DNA from: Nakamurella lactea DSM 19367
GTDB taxonomy: Bacteria > Actinomycetota > Actinomycetes > Mycobacteriales > Nakamurellaceae
NCBI RefSeq assembly: GCF_000426645.1
Contig: NZ_AUFT01000015.1
Span: forward strand, 142,444-206,443
Reading direction: 5' to 3'
Length of the DNA stretch: 64,000 bases
A program made the translations under genes and the position numbers. The notes under the pieces are model-generated. The model was not told where the DNA came from. It saw only the letters and a program-made list of their open reading frames with translations, and did not search any database. Shown here piece by piece: positions 43,638-52,530 of the stretch (position 1 is its first letter; each line of letters begins with the position of its first letter).

Positions 43638-43937
43638 TCAGGCACAGTCGACGCAGATCGGGCGGCCGTTTCGTTCGGATGCCAGCCGGCTGCGGTGCTG
43701 CACCAGGAAACAGGAGCTGCAGGTGAACTCGTCCGCCTGCTTCGGAATCACCTTCACGGTGAGTTCCTCGCCGGACAGGTCGGCGCCGGGGAGCTCGAAG
43801 GATTCGGCGGTATCGCCCTCGTCGACGTCGACGACGGCCGACTGGGCCTCGTTCCGACGAGCCTTCAGCTCTTCCAGCGAATCCTCACCGACCTCGTCCG
43901 ACTCGTTGCGGCGCGGGGCGTCGTAATCGGTAGCCAT
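43638..43937 (-). CDS. DUF4193 domain-containing protein with zinc-ribbon-like Cys pairs
   Basis: 99-residue acidic protein (position of Rv2699c). The first half is rich in Asp/Glu (NESDEVGEDSLEELKARR); the end carries two Cys pairs, FTCSSCFLVQHRS and RPICVDCA, a likely zinc ribbon. The ATG at 43937 is preceded by AAGGAACG. In M. tuberculosis dut, a DUF3710 gene and a DUF3093 gene lie between this and the OB-fold gene; none is present here. Function unknown. Confidence 0.88.
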   Translation of the reverse strand: MATDYDAPRRNESDEVGEDSLEELKARRNEAQSAVVDVDEGDTAESFELPGADLSGEELTVKVIPKQADEFTCSSCFLVQHRSRLASERNGRPICVDCA

Positions 43938-44180
43938 CGGTCGTTCCTTACCTCGTTGCTTTGATCGGGTGGTTCGCGGGTGATAACGCAGGGAGGGTCG
44001 ATTTTGTGCCCGAGTCGCAGTGATCTTCGTCGGACGAACTTGCGTACGGAGATTCCCCGGATATTGCGGTCGGCGGCAGCACCATAGCGGACTGCCGCTC
44101 CGACCGCATCCGGGACCCCCCGATACGCCCGTCCCGGACCGGCCCGCCGCGTCGCGGCAGGCGCCCGGCCGCCGTGCCTC

Positions 44181-44186
44181 TACCCT
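44181..44186 (+). promoter_or_regulatory. -10 hexamer of a leaderless cei transcript
   Basis: TACCCT ends 6 nt before GTG 44193, without a ribosome-binding site. This fits a leaderless mRNA. Confidence 0.45.
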
Positions 44187-44192
44187 GGCAGC

Positions 44193-44954
44193 GTGACTTC
44201 CGACCCCGCCGCCACACGGTACCGCCGCCGACGCCGTTGGCCGGTGCTCGTGGTGACCGTCGTGCTGCTGCTGGCAACCGGCATCATCTGGTTCCAGGCC
44301 CTCAAGCCCGTCGCCGCCGAGAGCACCGGCTGCAACACGCCCGGCCCGGCCCCCAGCACGCAGACCCAGACCAGTCGGACGAAGACACCGACCACCACCT
44401 TCGGCGGCGCGCCGTCGACCACCAGCAAGAAGGCGACGACCTCCAGCAGCGCCACCCGGAAGGGTCCGACCACCCTCGGAACGCTCACCGACAAGAACAC
44501 CCTGGCGAGTGTCCGGCCGGCCCCGCCGGCCGGGATCACCCTGAATGTGTTCAACGCCTCCCAGCAGCGCGGGATGGCGAAGACGATGTCGGACGAGCTG
44601 CGGAACGTCGGGTTCGCGTCGATCGGTGCGGTCGACAACGATCCGCTGTATCCGGCCGGCGATCTGCGGTGCGTCGGCGAGATCCGCTACGGCGCTGCAG
44701 GTGTCGCCGGTGCCCGGACTGCGTTGATCATGATGCCGTGCGCCCAGCTGGTAGTGGACAGCCGGGTGGACGACTCCGTCGACATGGCGATCGGCGCCCG
44801 TTTCGAATTCGCCGACACGCCGGAGACCGTCAAAACCGAGTTGAAGGCCATCAGCGAGGCGGCGACGCCGCCGGCCGTCATCGACGGGCGCACGCTGGCG
44901 CCACGTTCCACCATGCCCATTCCACCCCTGCCGACCGCGGCCTGCGCAAGCTGA
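44193..44954 (+). CDS. cei: Cei-like envelope protein with LytR_C domain
   Basis: Membrane-anchored envelope protein of 253 residues. A cytoplasmic RRRRR patch is followed by one membrane segment (about 17-36, WPVLVVTVVLLLATGIIWFQ), a Thr/Ser/Lys-rich linker and an extracellular LytR_C domain from about 105 (ITLNVFNASQQRGMAKTMSD, ELRNVGFASIGAVDND). Two Cys in that domain could form a disulfide. Position and layout match Rv2700, reported to support cell-envelope integrity. Likely leaderless (TACCCT 6 nt upstream). Confidence 0.85.
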   Translation: MTSDPAATRYRRRRRWPVLVVTVVLLLATGIIWFQALKPVAAESTGCNTPGPAPSTQTQTSRTKTPTTTFGGAPSTTSKKATTSSSATRKGPTTLGTLTDKNTLASVRPAPPAGITLNVFNASQQRGMAKTMSDELRNVGFASIGAVDNDPLYPAGDLRCVGEIRYGAAGVAGARTALIMMPCAQLVVDSRVDDSVDMAIGARFEFADTPETVKTELKAISEAATPPAVIDGRTLAPRSTMPIPPLPTAACAS

Positions 44955-45014
44955 TCGAGAGAGTGAGCCCGCCATGACACCGAGGAACCCGCCGAAGACG
45001 CCGAGAGGCCGGCG

Positions 45015-45779
45015 GTGACCGCCAGGAAGCCGACCAAGGCCTTCGGGATCGACGTCGGCGGCACCGGGATCAAGGGCGGCATCGTCGATCTGTCGACCGG
45101 TGAACTGATCGGTGAGCGCTACCGGTTGGATACCCCGCAGCCGTCGACGCCGGAATCGGTGGCCAAGACCTGCGGAGCGGTCGCGGAGAACTTCGACTAT
45201 GCCGGCCCGGTCGGGCTGACGTTTCCCGGAGTGATCCAGAAGGGCACCGTGATGACGGCCGCCAACGTGGACCACAGCTGGATCGGCACCTCATTGGTGA
45301 CCACCGCCGACCCCCACCTGCCCGGCCCGGTGACGGTGCTCAACGATGCCGACGCCGCCGGGCTCGCCGAGGTCCGCTACGGCGCCGGCGCCGGCCAGAG
45401 CGGGTTGGTGATGATGGTGACGCTCGGCACCGGAATCGGAACCGCGCTGATCCACGACGGGGTGCTGATCCCGAACGCCGAACTCGGCCACATCGAGATC
45501 GACGGCCACGATGCCGAGCGCCGGGCCGCCGCCTCCGTCAAGGAGCGCAAGGACCTGAGCTGGGAGGACTGGGCCAAGCGGGTCACCAAGTACCTGCAGA
45601 CGATCGAGAACCTGCTTTGGCCGCAACTGATCATCCTGGGCGGCGGAGTTTCCAAGAAACCGGACAAATGGGTACCGCTGTTGGAGACCCGCACCCGACT
45701 GGTGGTCGCCGAAATGCGCAACAACGCGGGCATCGTCGGCGCGGCGCTGGCCGCGGTCGAGGGTGTGGAGAAGGACTGA
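45015..45779 (+). CDS. ppgK: Polyphosphate glucokinase (ROK family)
   Basis: Phosphorylates glucose with polyphosphate or ATP. Its 254 residues have the phosphate-binding AFGIDVGGTGIKGGIVD, FPGVIQKGTVMTAANVDHSW, VLNDADAAGLAEVRYGAG with the catalytic Asp, and VTLGTGIGTALIHDG. It lacks the extra zinc-loop of NagC-type ROK proteins, which fits PpgK. The GTG at 45015 follows GAGAGG. The suhB gene found between cei and ppgK in M. tuberculosis is absent. It precedes sigA, as in many actinomycetes. Confidence 0.9.
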   Translation: MTARKPTKAFGIDVGGTGIKGGIVDLSTGELIGERYRLDTPQPSTPESVAKTCGAVAENFDYAGPVGLTFPGVIQKGTVMTAANVDHSWIGTSLVTTADPHLPGPVTVLNDADAAGLAEVRYGAGAGQSGLVMMVTLGTGIGTALIHDGVLIPNAELGHIEIDGHDAERRAAASVKERKDLSWEDWAKRVTKYLQTIENLLWPQLIILGGGVSKKPDKWVPLLETRTRLVVAEMRNNAGIVGAALAAVEGVEKD

Positions 45780-45989
45780 CGGCGGCTGCCGGGATGTCCG
45801 CGAACGCATCCGGAACAGGGCACTGACCACCGACGATCGGTCGAGAGTGGCCGGCGTCGGCGGCTACACTGGAGCGGTCGCCGATTCGGCCCCATCCCAG
45901 CAGGCACCTAGACATCACACGTGCAGTGTGCGCAGGCCGCGGGACCGCCGCTGGATCGTCGACCGCTCATCGGACAGGAAAGGTCATCA

Positions 45990-47459
45990 GTGGCTGGCGC
46001 AGCAGGTTCAACCCGTACCACCCCCACCGCCGAGGCCGCAGCGGACGCATCGTCGGCGTCCACGTCCACATCGCCTATGTCGGAGGCTCCCTTGACAGCG
46101 GTTCCCAGCGAATCGAGCAGCACCAGCAGCACGCCCGAGACTGCAGCGGCAGACGCCGCAGCGGACACCGTAGCGGCCGAGAAGCCCGCCGCCGGCCGGA
46201 GCGCGGCGACGGCCAAGACCGCCGCGAAGAAGCCCACCACCAAGAAGGCCGCGGCGGACAAGTCCGCTACCGAGGCTGACGCGGAAGGCACGGCCGCCGG
46301 AACCACCGCGGCGAAGAAGCCGGCCGCCACCCGCCGGAAGGCCGCGCCGAAGAAGACGGCGGCCGCAGCAGGCGCCGACGAGGCCGAAGTCGGCCCCGAG
46401 GCGGCCGACGGCGAGAAGAAGGAAGGCACCACCGCGACCGAGCGGGCCGAGGCCGAGTTCGCCTGGGACGACGACGAAGAGGAGTCCGAGGCCCTCAAGC
46501 AGGCCCGCAAGGACGCCGAGTTGACGGCATCCGCCGACTCGGTCCGGGCTTATCTGAAGCAGATCGGCAAGGTGGCGCTGCTCAACGCCGAGGAGGAGGT
46601 CGACCTCGCCAAGCGGATCGAGGCCGGGCTGTTCTCCAACGAACGGCTGAAGCAGGCCGAGGATCCGACGGACGACTCCGGCGCCAAGGTCTCCCGCGAA
46701 CTGCAGCGCGACCTGCGCTGGGTCCGCCGCGACGGCGAACGCGCGAAGAACCATCTGCTGGAGGCGAACCTGCGGCTGGTGGTGTCGTTGGCCAAGCGTT
46801 ACACCGGGCGTGGGATGGCGTTCCTGGACCTGATCCAGGAAGGCAACCTGGGCCTGATCCGGGCGGTCGAGAAGTTCGACTACACCAAGGGTTACAAGTT
46901 CTCCACCTATGCCACCTGGTGGATCCGGCAGGCAATCACCAGGGCGATGGCCGATCAGGCCCGCACCATCCGGATCCCGGTGCACATGGTCGAGGTGATC
47001 AACAAGCTGGGCCGTATCCAACGTGAGCTGCTCCAGGATCTGGGTCGCGAGCCCACTCCGGAGGAACTGGCCAAGGAAATGGACATCACGCCGGACAAGG
47101 TGCTGGAGATCCAGCAGTACGCCCGGGAGCCCATCTCACTCGACCAGACGATCGGCGACGAGGGCGATTCCCAGCTCGGGGACTTCATCGAGGACTCGGA
47201 AGCGGTGGTGGCCGTTGACGCGGTCTCCTTCACCCTGCTGCAGGATCAGTTGCAGTCGGTGCTGCAGACCCTGTCCGAGCGCGAAGCCGGCGTGGTGCGG
47301 CTGCGGTTCGGCCTGACCGACGGGCAGCCGCGCACCCTGGACGAGATCGGCCAGGTCTACGGCGTCACCCGTGAGCGGATCCGGCAGATCGAGTCGAAGA
47401 CGATGAGCAAGCTCCGTCATCCGTCGCGTTCGCAGGTGTTGCGCGACTACCTCGAGTAG
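45990..47459 (+). CDS. sigA: Principal RNA polymerase sigma factor (SigA/HrdB type)
   Basis: Housekeeping sigma-70. From GTG 45990 (AGGAAAGG upstream) it has 489 residues. The first 170 are an Ala/Lys/Thr-rich head with [12 protein letters not shown] and [13 protein letters not shown] blocks. Region 1.2 starts [20 protein letters not shown]; region 2 has [20 protein letters not shown] and [20 protein letters not shown] (2.3-2.4); region 3 has [20 protein letters not shown]; region 4.2 is [23 protein letters not shown] 46077 is a possible shorter start. TACACT at 45865-45870 may be the -10 element of its promoter. Confidence 0.95.
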   Translation: MAGAAGSTRTTPTAEAAADASSASTSTSPMSEAPLTAVPSESSSTSSTPETAAADAAADTVAAEKPAAGRSAATAKTAAKKPTTKKAAADKSATEADAEGTAAGTTAAKKPAATRRKAAPKKTAAAAGADEAEVGPEAADGEKKEGTTATERAEAEFAWDDDEEESEALKQARKDAELTASADSVRAYLKQIGKVALLNAEEEVDLAKRIEAGLFSNERLKQAEDPTDDSGAKVSRELQRDLRWVRRDGERAKNHLLEANLRLVVSLAKRYTGRGMAFLDLIQEGNLGLIRAVEKFDYTKGYKFSTYATWWIRQAITRAMADQARTIRIPVHMVEVINKLGRIQRELLQDLGREPTPEELAKEMDITPDKVLEIQQYAREPISLDQTIGDEGDSQLGDFIEDSEAVVAVDAVSFTLLQDQLQSVLQTLSEREAGVVRLRFGLTDGQPRTLDEIGQVYGVTRERIRQIESKTMSKLRHPSRSQVLRDYLE

Positions 47460-47468
47460 GCCGCCCCG

Positions 47469-47774
47469 ATGGACGAATGGCCGATCTGGTTGATCGGCGT
47501 GTTGGTGCTGGTCATCGCCGGTGTCGGCTCGGTGGTCGTGGTGCGCAACAGATCCCGTCGCGCGGGCCGGGACGAAGCGGTGGCCGGTGCCAGGGCCGCC
47601 CTCGAGGCCGCCGAGGTGAGTCGGGACGCCTGCCACGGCACCGTGCCGGAAGCCGACCAGCTGTTCGACCGGGCCCACCTCATCATCTCCGGCAGCACCG
47701 GCGCATCGGGCGCCCGGCAGGCGGCCGAGCTGGCCGACCGGGCGGATCGCCTGTGGCAGGCAGCGAATGGCTGA
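47469..47774 (+). CDS. Small single-span membrane protein, first of a three-gene set
   Basis: 101 residues, no recognised family. One membrane segment (about 5-24, PIWLIGVLVLVIAGVGSVVV) is followed by a basic stop-transfer RNRSRRAGR and a cytoplasmic helical tail (ARAALEAAEVSRDACHGTV, then QLFDRAHLIISG, AAELADRADRLW). It starts 9 nt after sigA, so it may be read through from the sigA transcript. It overlaps the next gene by 8 nt, which indicates coupled translation with the two membrane proteins that follow. Confidence 0.75.
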   Translation: MDEWPIWLIGVLVLVIAGVGSVVVVRNRSRRAGRDEAVAGARAALEAAEVSRDACHGTVPEADQLFDRAHLIISGSTGASGARQAAELADRADRLWQAANG

Positions 47775-49248
47775 TGCCGCAAAGGCGGCAGCGCGCGGGC
47801 CAAGGACCGCGGCTCGATGGATCCAGTGGGGTTCGTTGGCGCTGGCCATCGCCCTGCTGCTGGTCTTCCTGCTGTCGCAGCGGCAGACCACCGATTTCCT
47901 CTACGGCACCCAGCACGTCGGCAGCGTCGACGACGGCAACGACGACGCCAGTGACGACACCGCCGGGTCTGCCGACGGCAGCACGCACGAGTACACCGGC
48001 ACGCTGCCGTCGGACGCCGCGTTGGCGGCGCTGTTCGCCAAGTCCACCATCGTTCGGCTGCCCGGGGCGATAGCCACCTTCGACGAGCCGCGGGTGCTCG
48101 CCGCGATCGGCCACGCCGACCAGGTCAGGGCACAACAGGACGACCCGCAACCGAAGATCAAGGTGATCGTCGCGCCGCCGGATCTGTCGGACACCGACGA
48201 AGACCGGATCGCGGCGTTACCCGGCGACAACCTCAGAATCGTCGGACTGGCGGTCACCTTCGCGGGCTACGACATCATGCCGTCGGACACCGACGGCTGG
48301 CAGCAGCAGTTCGTCACCGGCGACGTGACCTCACTGATCCTGAGTCGCCTTGCCGGGGTGTTGCACGAACCGGAACCGTCCGAGGCCGCGAGCGCGGTCC
48401 AGTGGCGCACACCGACCACCGCCGAATTGCGCACCGTGGTCGACGGTCTCGGCACCGACCGGCTGTACACGGCCCCCGGTGCCGACCTCGACGAGGTTCC
48501 TCCGGTCGCCGGCCAGGCGTTCCCGACCACCCCACCGATCGTTGTCGCGCTCCCCCGCCAGGTGGCCGGCGAGCCCGTTCCCGACTATGCAGCTGCGCTG
48601 GCCCAACGGTTCCCGGACACGCCGATCATCGTGATGTACGGCTATTGGTGCAGCTACGCCGGGCCGGGCGCCGACAACACCGAGGTGGCCACCGCGTCCT
48701 ACTACAGCCGGTACGGGCAACTGATCTCCGAGAACGCGTACCCGCAGTGGAACGTGCTGAACGTCTACCTGCAGCAGTGGGCACGGATCCGCTACGCCGG
48801 GCTGTTCGACCGGCCGTTGCCCTACCAGCTGCCGGATCCGGTGGGCGTCGCGCTGCCCGTCCTGCCGTGGCTGTTTCTGGCCTGTGTGCTGGTGTTCCTC
48901 GGCGCTTCCGTGCATTCCGCCCGTCGTCGGCCCGACGCCGCACCCGGCGGCGACGAAGCGCCGGCGGACGGCTCGGGAACCGTGCCGATGTCGTCCTGGG
49001 GTCGGCTCGCCGGACTGAGCTCGCTGGCGGTGGAGCTGTCCGGACTGGCCGACGATCGGACGAACCCTCGGCTGGCCCGTGGCGTCGTGCGGCTCACCGC
49101 CGCCCGCGAGGCGCTGGACGCCGACCGCAGCGCGGCGATCGTCGGGTCCCAACTCGATGCGGCGCAACGGGAGTTCGGCAAGCTCGCCGATCTGCTCGAT
49201 CGACCCGACTACCGGCCCGAGGCATATCTGGCCGGGAGGTCGTCGTGA
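47767..49248 (+). CDS. Uncharacterised two-span membrane protein, second of the set
   Basis: 493 residues, family not recognised. Membrane segment 1 is at about 22-37 (SLALAIALLLVFLLSQ). An extracellular region of about 320 residues follows, with a Ser/Asp/Gly-rich linker and a folded part (LPGAIATFDEPRVLAAIGHA; IIVMYGYWCSYAGPGADNTE). Segment 2 is at about 362-382 (ALPVLPWLFLACVLVFLGAS), and the C-terminus is a cytoplasmic helical tail (RLTAAREALDADRSAAIVGS). Overlaps its upstream (8 nt) and downstream (GTGA) neighbours, so the three proteins are probably made in fixed ratio as a complex (inference). Confidence 0.75.
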   Translation: MADAAKAAARGPRTAARWIQWGSLALAIALLLVFLLSQRQTTDFLYGTQHVGSVDDGNDDASDDTAGSADGSTHEYTGTLPSDAALAALFAKSTIVRLPGAIATFDEPRVLAAIGHADQVRAQQDDPQPKIKVIVAPPDLSDTDEDRIAALPGDNLRIVGLAVTFAGYDIMPSDTDGWQQQFVTGDVTSLILSRLAGVLHEPEPSEAASAVQWRTPTTAELRTVVDGLGTDRLYTAPGADLDEVPPVAGQAFPTTPPIVVALPRQVAGEPVPDYAAALAQRFPDTPIIVMYGYWCSYAGPGADNTEVATASYYSRYGQLISENAYPQWNVLNVYLQQWARIRYAGLFDRPLPYQLPDPVGVALPVLPWLFLACVLVFLGASVHSARRRPDAAPGGDEAPADGSGTVPMSSWGRLAGLSSLAVELSGLADDRTNPRLARGVVRLTAAREALDADRSAAIVGSQLDAAQREFGKLADLLDRPDYRPEAYLAGRSS

Positions 49249-50171
49249 GAAAGCTCCTGGCCTCGGCACTGACCACCAGCTATCGCTGGGTACTGGTCGG
49301 CTGCGTGCTGCTCGCCGGCTGGTCGCTGTGGACCGGCGGGATCTTCGACAGCCACGTCGCCTCGACCATCCGCTCCTCCTCGGTGTACGCCGACACGTCG
49401 TACCAACTGGATACCGCTGCCGCCCAGCGGGTGATCGGTAATCGCCGGTTGGCCGCGGTGTTCCTGGACACCACCGACGACGAGGTGGCCGCGCAGACCT
49501 GCAAGGACCTGAAGAGCGCGGCCGACGGCGTGCTGGTGGTGATCGTCTATTCCGGCGACGACGGCCTGCAGAACTACGGGTGCTCGCTGTTGCCCGGCGC
49601 GGACGACGACGACGGCTTCGGCAAGGCCTTCGTCGCGGAGTCGGTGATCGCGACCGGCATCTCCGGGTTCGCCGACCATCCGCTCGACGCAGTGAAAACC
49701 ATGGCGGTCAAGTACGACGCGCTGGCGAACGCCGGCATCGTGCCGCAGCAGGCCAGAGTGATCCAGGCGTCCGCTCCCCGATACCTGTTGGCGCTCATCG
49801 CGTTGGTCGCAGTAGTCGGCGGCGCTGCGGTCATCTACGCCGTCTCCCGGCGGGCCGGGCGGGCGGTCGCCGACGCCACCGACATTTCGATCGGGAAACA
49901 CGATGATCTGGTCGACGTGAATGCCACCATGGCCGGCATCGCCGGCACCATTCTGCAGGTGGACGGCCGGTTCGCGGCCCCGGCGGACCAGCCGTCGAGC
50001 TGGTTCACCAGGTACCGCCGGTTGGCCGCCGACTATGCCACGCTGGCTGCGGACGTCACCGACCACGCCGACGGAAAGGGTCATGGGACAGTCGATTCGC
50101 TGTCGCAGCGAGCGGTCCAGCTTGCCGAAGACGCCGCAGAATTGGCCAGAACCAGGACGACCGGCGGTTAA
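49245..50171 (+). CDS. Uncharacterised two-span membrane protein, third of the set
   Basis: 308 residues, no sure family. Membrane segment 1 is at about 14-33 (RWVLVGCVLLAGWSLWTGGI). An extracellular domain of about 145 residues (VIGNRRLAAVFLDTTDDEVA; DGVLVVIVYSGDDGLQNYGC) loosely resembles TPM-type domains. Segment 2 is at about 180-200 (YLLALIALVAVVGGAAVIYA), then a cytoplasmic helical tail (RRLAADYATLAADVTDHADG) like those of its two upstream partners. The GTG at 49245 has GGGAGG upstream and overlaps the previous stop (GTGA). Reading frames that start further upstream are shadows of the previous gene. Confidence 0.75.
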   Translation: MRKLLASALTTSYRWVLVGCVLLAGWSLWTGGIFDSHVASTIRSSSVYADTSYQLDTAAAQRVIGNRRLAAVFLDTTDDEVAAQTCKDLKSAADGVLVVIVYSGDDGLQNYGCSLLPGADDDDGFGKAFVAESVIATGISGFADHPLDAVKTMAVKYDALANAGIVPQQARVIQASAPRYLLALIALVAVVGGAAVIYAVSRRAGRAVADATDISIGKHDDLVDVNATMAGIAGTILQVDGRFAAPADQPSSWFTRYRRLAADYATLAADVTDHADGKGHGTVDSLSQRAVQLAEDAAELARTRTTGG

Positions 50172-50210
50172 CAGCTGGCTCGGTAGCGGGCCGCCGGCGA
50201 TACTGGCGGC

Positions 50211-50855
50211 ATGGGCGTCTACACGGAGCGGATTCTCCCGCACCTGATGGACCGCGCCATGCGGGACAAGGAACTGGACCCGATCCGTGCCAGGGTGGCG
50301 GCGAACCTGACCGGCGAAGTACTCGAGATCGGATTCGGCTCCGGCCTGAACACGGCGCTCTATCCGGCGACCGTCAGCCGAGTACTGGCGGTGGAACCGG
50401 CATTGCTCTCCCGCCGGCTCGCCGACCGGCGGGCGACGGCACAAACTGCCGAGGGCGAACGCCGATCGCGGATCCCGGTCGAATACATCGGTCTTGACGG
50501 GCAGCGCCTGCCGCTGCCGGAGGCGAGCGTCGACCAGGTCTTGTCGACGTGGACCCTGTGCAGCATTCCCGATGTTGCGCGGGCACTTTCCGAGATCCGG
50601 CGGGTGTTGCGGCCAGGCGGATCGCTGCATTTCGCCGAGCACGGTCTCTCACCGGACCCGAAGGTTGCCCGTTGGCAGACGCGGCTCACGCCGATCCAAC
50701 GACGGGTCGCCGGCGGATGCCGGCTGAACCTTCCGATCGCCGACCTGATCACCGCTTCCGGTCTTCAGCTGACGGGGCTGACGAACTTCTACCTGCACGC
50801 CTCCAAGACCGCGGGCTACATCTATGAGGGAGCGGCGACGAGGGCGGCGCCCTGA
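50211..50855 (+). CDS. Class I SAM-dependent methyltransferase
   Basis: Methyltransferase of 214 residues, substrate unknown. The SAM-binding motif I is VLEIGFGSGLNTALYPA, followed by RVLAVEPALLSRRLAD, motif II-like LPLPEASVDQVLSTWTLCSI and motif III EIRRVLRPGGSLHFAEHGLS. It resembles UbiE/phospholipid N-methyltransferase-like proteins. ATG 50211 is 6 nt after GATACT, possibly a leaderless promoter. It follows the three membrane genes by 39 nt but lacks coupling to them. Confidence 0.87.
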   Translation: MGVYTERILPHLMDRAMRDKELDPIRARVAANLTGEVLEIGFGSGLNTALYPATVSRVLAVEPALLSRRLADRRATAQTAEGERRSRIPVEYIGLDGQRLPLPEASVDQVLSTWTLCSIPDVARALSEIRRVLRPGGSLHFAEHGLSPDPKVARWQTRLTPIQRRVAGGCRLNLPIADLITASGLQLTGLTNFYLHASKTAGYIYEGAATRAAP

Positions 50856-50970
50856 CTCAGCCCGGGGCAAACAGACGTATCAAATCAAACCTTCGATCGA
50901 TGTCGCCCTGCTTGGCCGCTGGAAGTCTGAGACAGTAGCCGGGTTCCGGCCGCCGTCGATCGGAGTTTGC

Positions 50971-52515
50971 ATGTACTCGCCTGCGTCGTCCTCAGGGCCA
51001 CCGACGACCGAGCCGGCCGGACCCGGGCCGGCCCGGCGCAACCGATGGATCGGGCTGGCGGTGCTCGCGCTGGCGGTCGCGATGATCGTGCTGGACGGGA
51101 CGATCGTCGGTGTTGCGCTACCGGCCATCGTGCGCGATCTGCGGCTGGACCTCACCGACGCGCAATGGGTGAACAGTGTCTATTCGGTGGTCTTCGCGGC
51201 GCTGCTGCTGACCAGCGGGCGGCTCGGCGATCGCCTCGGTCGACGACGTTGGATGATCGCCGGCGTCGTCGTCTTCGTCGCCGGGAGTCTGCTGGCGGCC
51301 GGGTCCGATACCGCGGGTTCGCTGATCGCCGCCCGCTTGGTACAGGGCATCGGCGGGGCGATGGTGCTGCCCTCCACGCTGTCGTCGGTCAACACCACCT
51401 TCCGCGGCAAGGAGCGGGCCGCCGCGTTCGGCGTCTGGGGGGCAGTGATGTCCGGGGCGGCCGCGATCGGGCCGCTGCTCGGCGGCTGGCTCACCTCGTC
51501 GTTCAGCTGGCCCTGGATCTTTCTGATCAACGTCCCCATCGGTGTGCTGGTGGTGATCGGAGCGCTGCTGTTCGTGCCGGAGTCGCGGACGAAGATCGAC
51601 CGGCCAGGCCTTGATGTCGATGGACTGCTGTTGTCCGGCTTCGGTTTCGGGCTGCTGGTGTTCGGCGTCATCGAAGGCTCACAACTCGGCTGGTGGAGGC
51701 CGATCGCCGACCTGCGGATCCTGGGCATCCACTGGTCGACGTCGATGCCGATCTCCGCCGCACCGGTCGCGATCCTGCTGGGAATGGCACTGATCGCGCT
51801 GTTCGTGGTCTGGGAGCGGCATCGCACCAGGGTGCGGCGGTCGCAGATCCTGGACCTGAAGTTGTTCGGCCATCGGACGTTCGTCTGGGGCAACGTCACC
51901 GCCGCGATGGTCGCCATCGGCGAGTTCGCGCTGGTCTTCGTGCTGCCGCTGTACCTGGTGAACGTCCTGCAGCTGACCACCATGGGCGCCGGCCTGGTAC
52001 TGGCGGCGATGGCCGCCGGAGCCTTCGTGTCCGGCGCTCAGGCCCGGCACCTGGCAGCCCGATTCGGCCCGCCGGGGGTGGTGATCATCGGGCTTGCCCT
52101 GGAGACCGGCGGCGTGCTGCTGACCGCGCTGGTCATCGGCACCGGCACCTCGCCGTGGCTGATCGCCGGACTGCTGGTGATCTACGGGGTCGGCCTCGGG
52201 CTGGCCTCGGCGCAGCTCACCAGCACCGTGCTGGCCGACATCCCGCCGGAGGAATCCGGACAGGGGTCCGCAACCCAGAGCACCGTCCGCCAGGTCGGCT
52301 CGGCGCTCGGTTCGACCATCGCCGGGGCGGTCATGGCCATCGGGCTGGGCAACAGCCTGTCCGGCGGCGACCCCGTCGTCTTCGCCTCGTCGACGCGCTG
52401 GAGTCTGCTGGCCGCCGCCGTTTTCCTGGCCTTCGGCCTCATCGGCGCGTTCCGGGTTGCCGCCGCTGCCGCGGCGGGTAGCAACCGGGCGGGTGGGCCG
52501 GCGACATCAGCCTGA
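50971..52515 (+). CDS. MFS drug/metabolite exporter (DHA2, 14-span EmrB/QacA type)
   Basis: Proton-driven exporter, 514 residues. It has about 14 hydrophobic segments; motif C-like LDGTIVGVALPAIVRDL near the first span, motif A SGRLGDRLGRRRWMIAG, and GPLLGGWLTSSFSWPWIFLI, all typical of DHA2 exporters. The ATG at 50971 follows CGGAG. No adjacent TetR/MarR regulator is present, so the substrate cannot be guessed. It is convergent with the secreted serine hydrolase gene. Confidence 0.9.
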   Translation: MYSPASSSGPPTTEPAGPGPARRNRWIGLAVLALAVAMIVLDGTIVGVALPAIVRDLRLDLTDAQWVNSVYSVVFAALLLTSGRLGDRLGRRRWMIAGVVVFVAGSLLAAGSDTAGSLIAARLVQGIGGAMVLPSTLSSVNTTFRGKERAAAFGVWGAVMSGAAAIGPLLGGWLTSSFSWPWIFLINVPIGVLVVIGALLFVPESRTKIDRPGLDVDGLLLSGFGFGLLVFGVIEGSQLGWWRPIADLRILGIHWSTSMPISAAPVAILLGMALIALFVVWERHRTRVRRSQILDLKLFGHRTFVWGNVTAAMVAIGEFALVFVLPLYLVNVLQLTTMGAGLVLAAMAAGAFVSGAQARHLAARFGPPGVVIIGLALETGGVLLTALVIGTGTSPWLIAGLLVIYGVGLGLASAQLTSTVLADIPPEESGQGSATQSTVRQVGSALGSTIAGAVMAIGLGNSLSGGDPVVFASSTRWSLLAAAVFLAFGLIGAFRVAAAAAAGSNRAGGPATSA

Positions 52516-52530
52516 CCGGCCGGTTTCGGG

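Noticed and set aside
48402..49244. Long 5' extension of the third membrane protein
   Set aside because: It is out of frame with the second gene, highly Arg-rich, and a GTGA-coupled start with GGGAGG exists at 49245.
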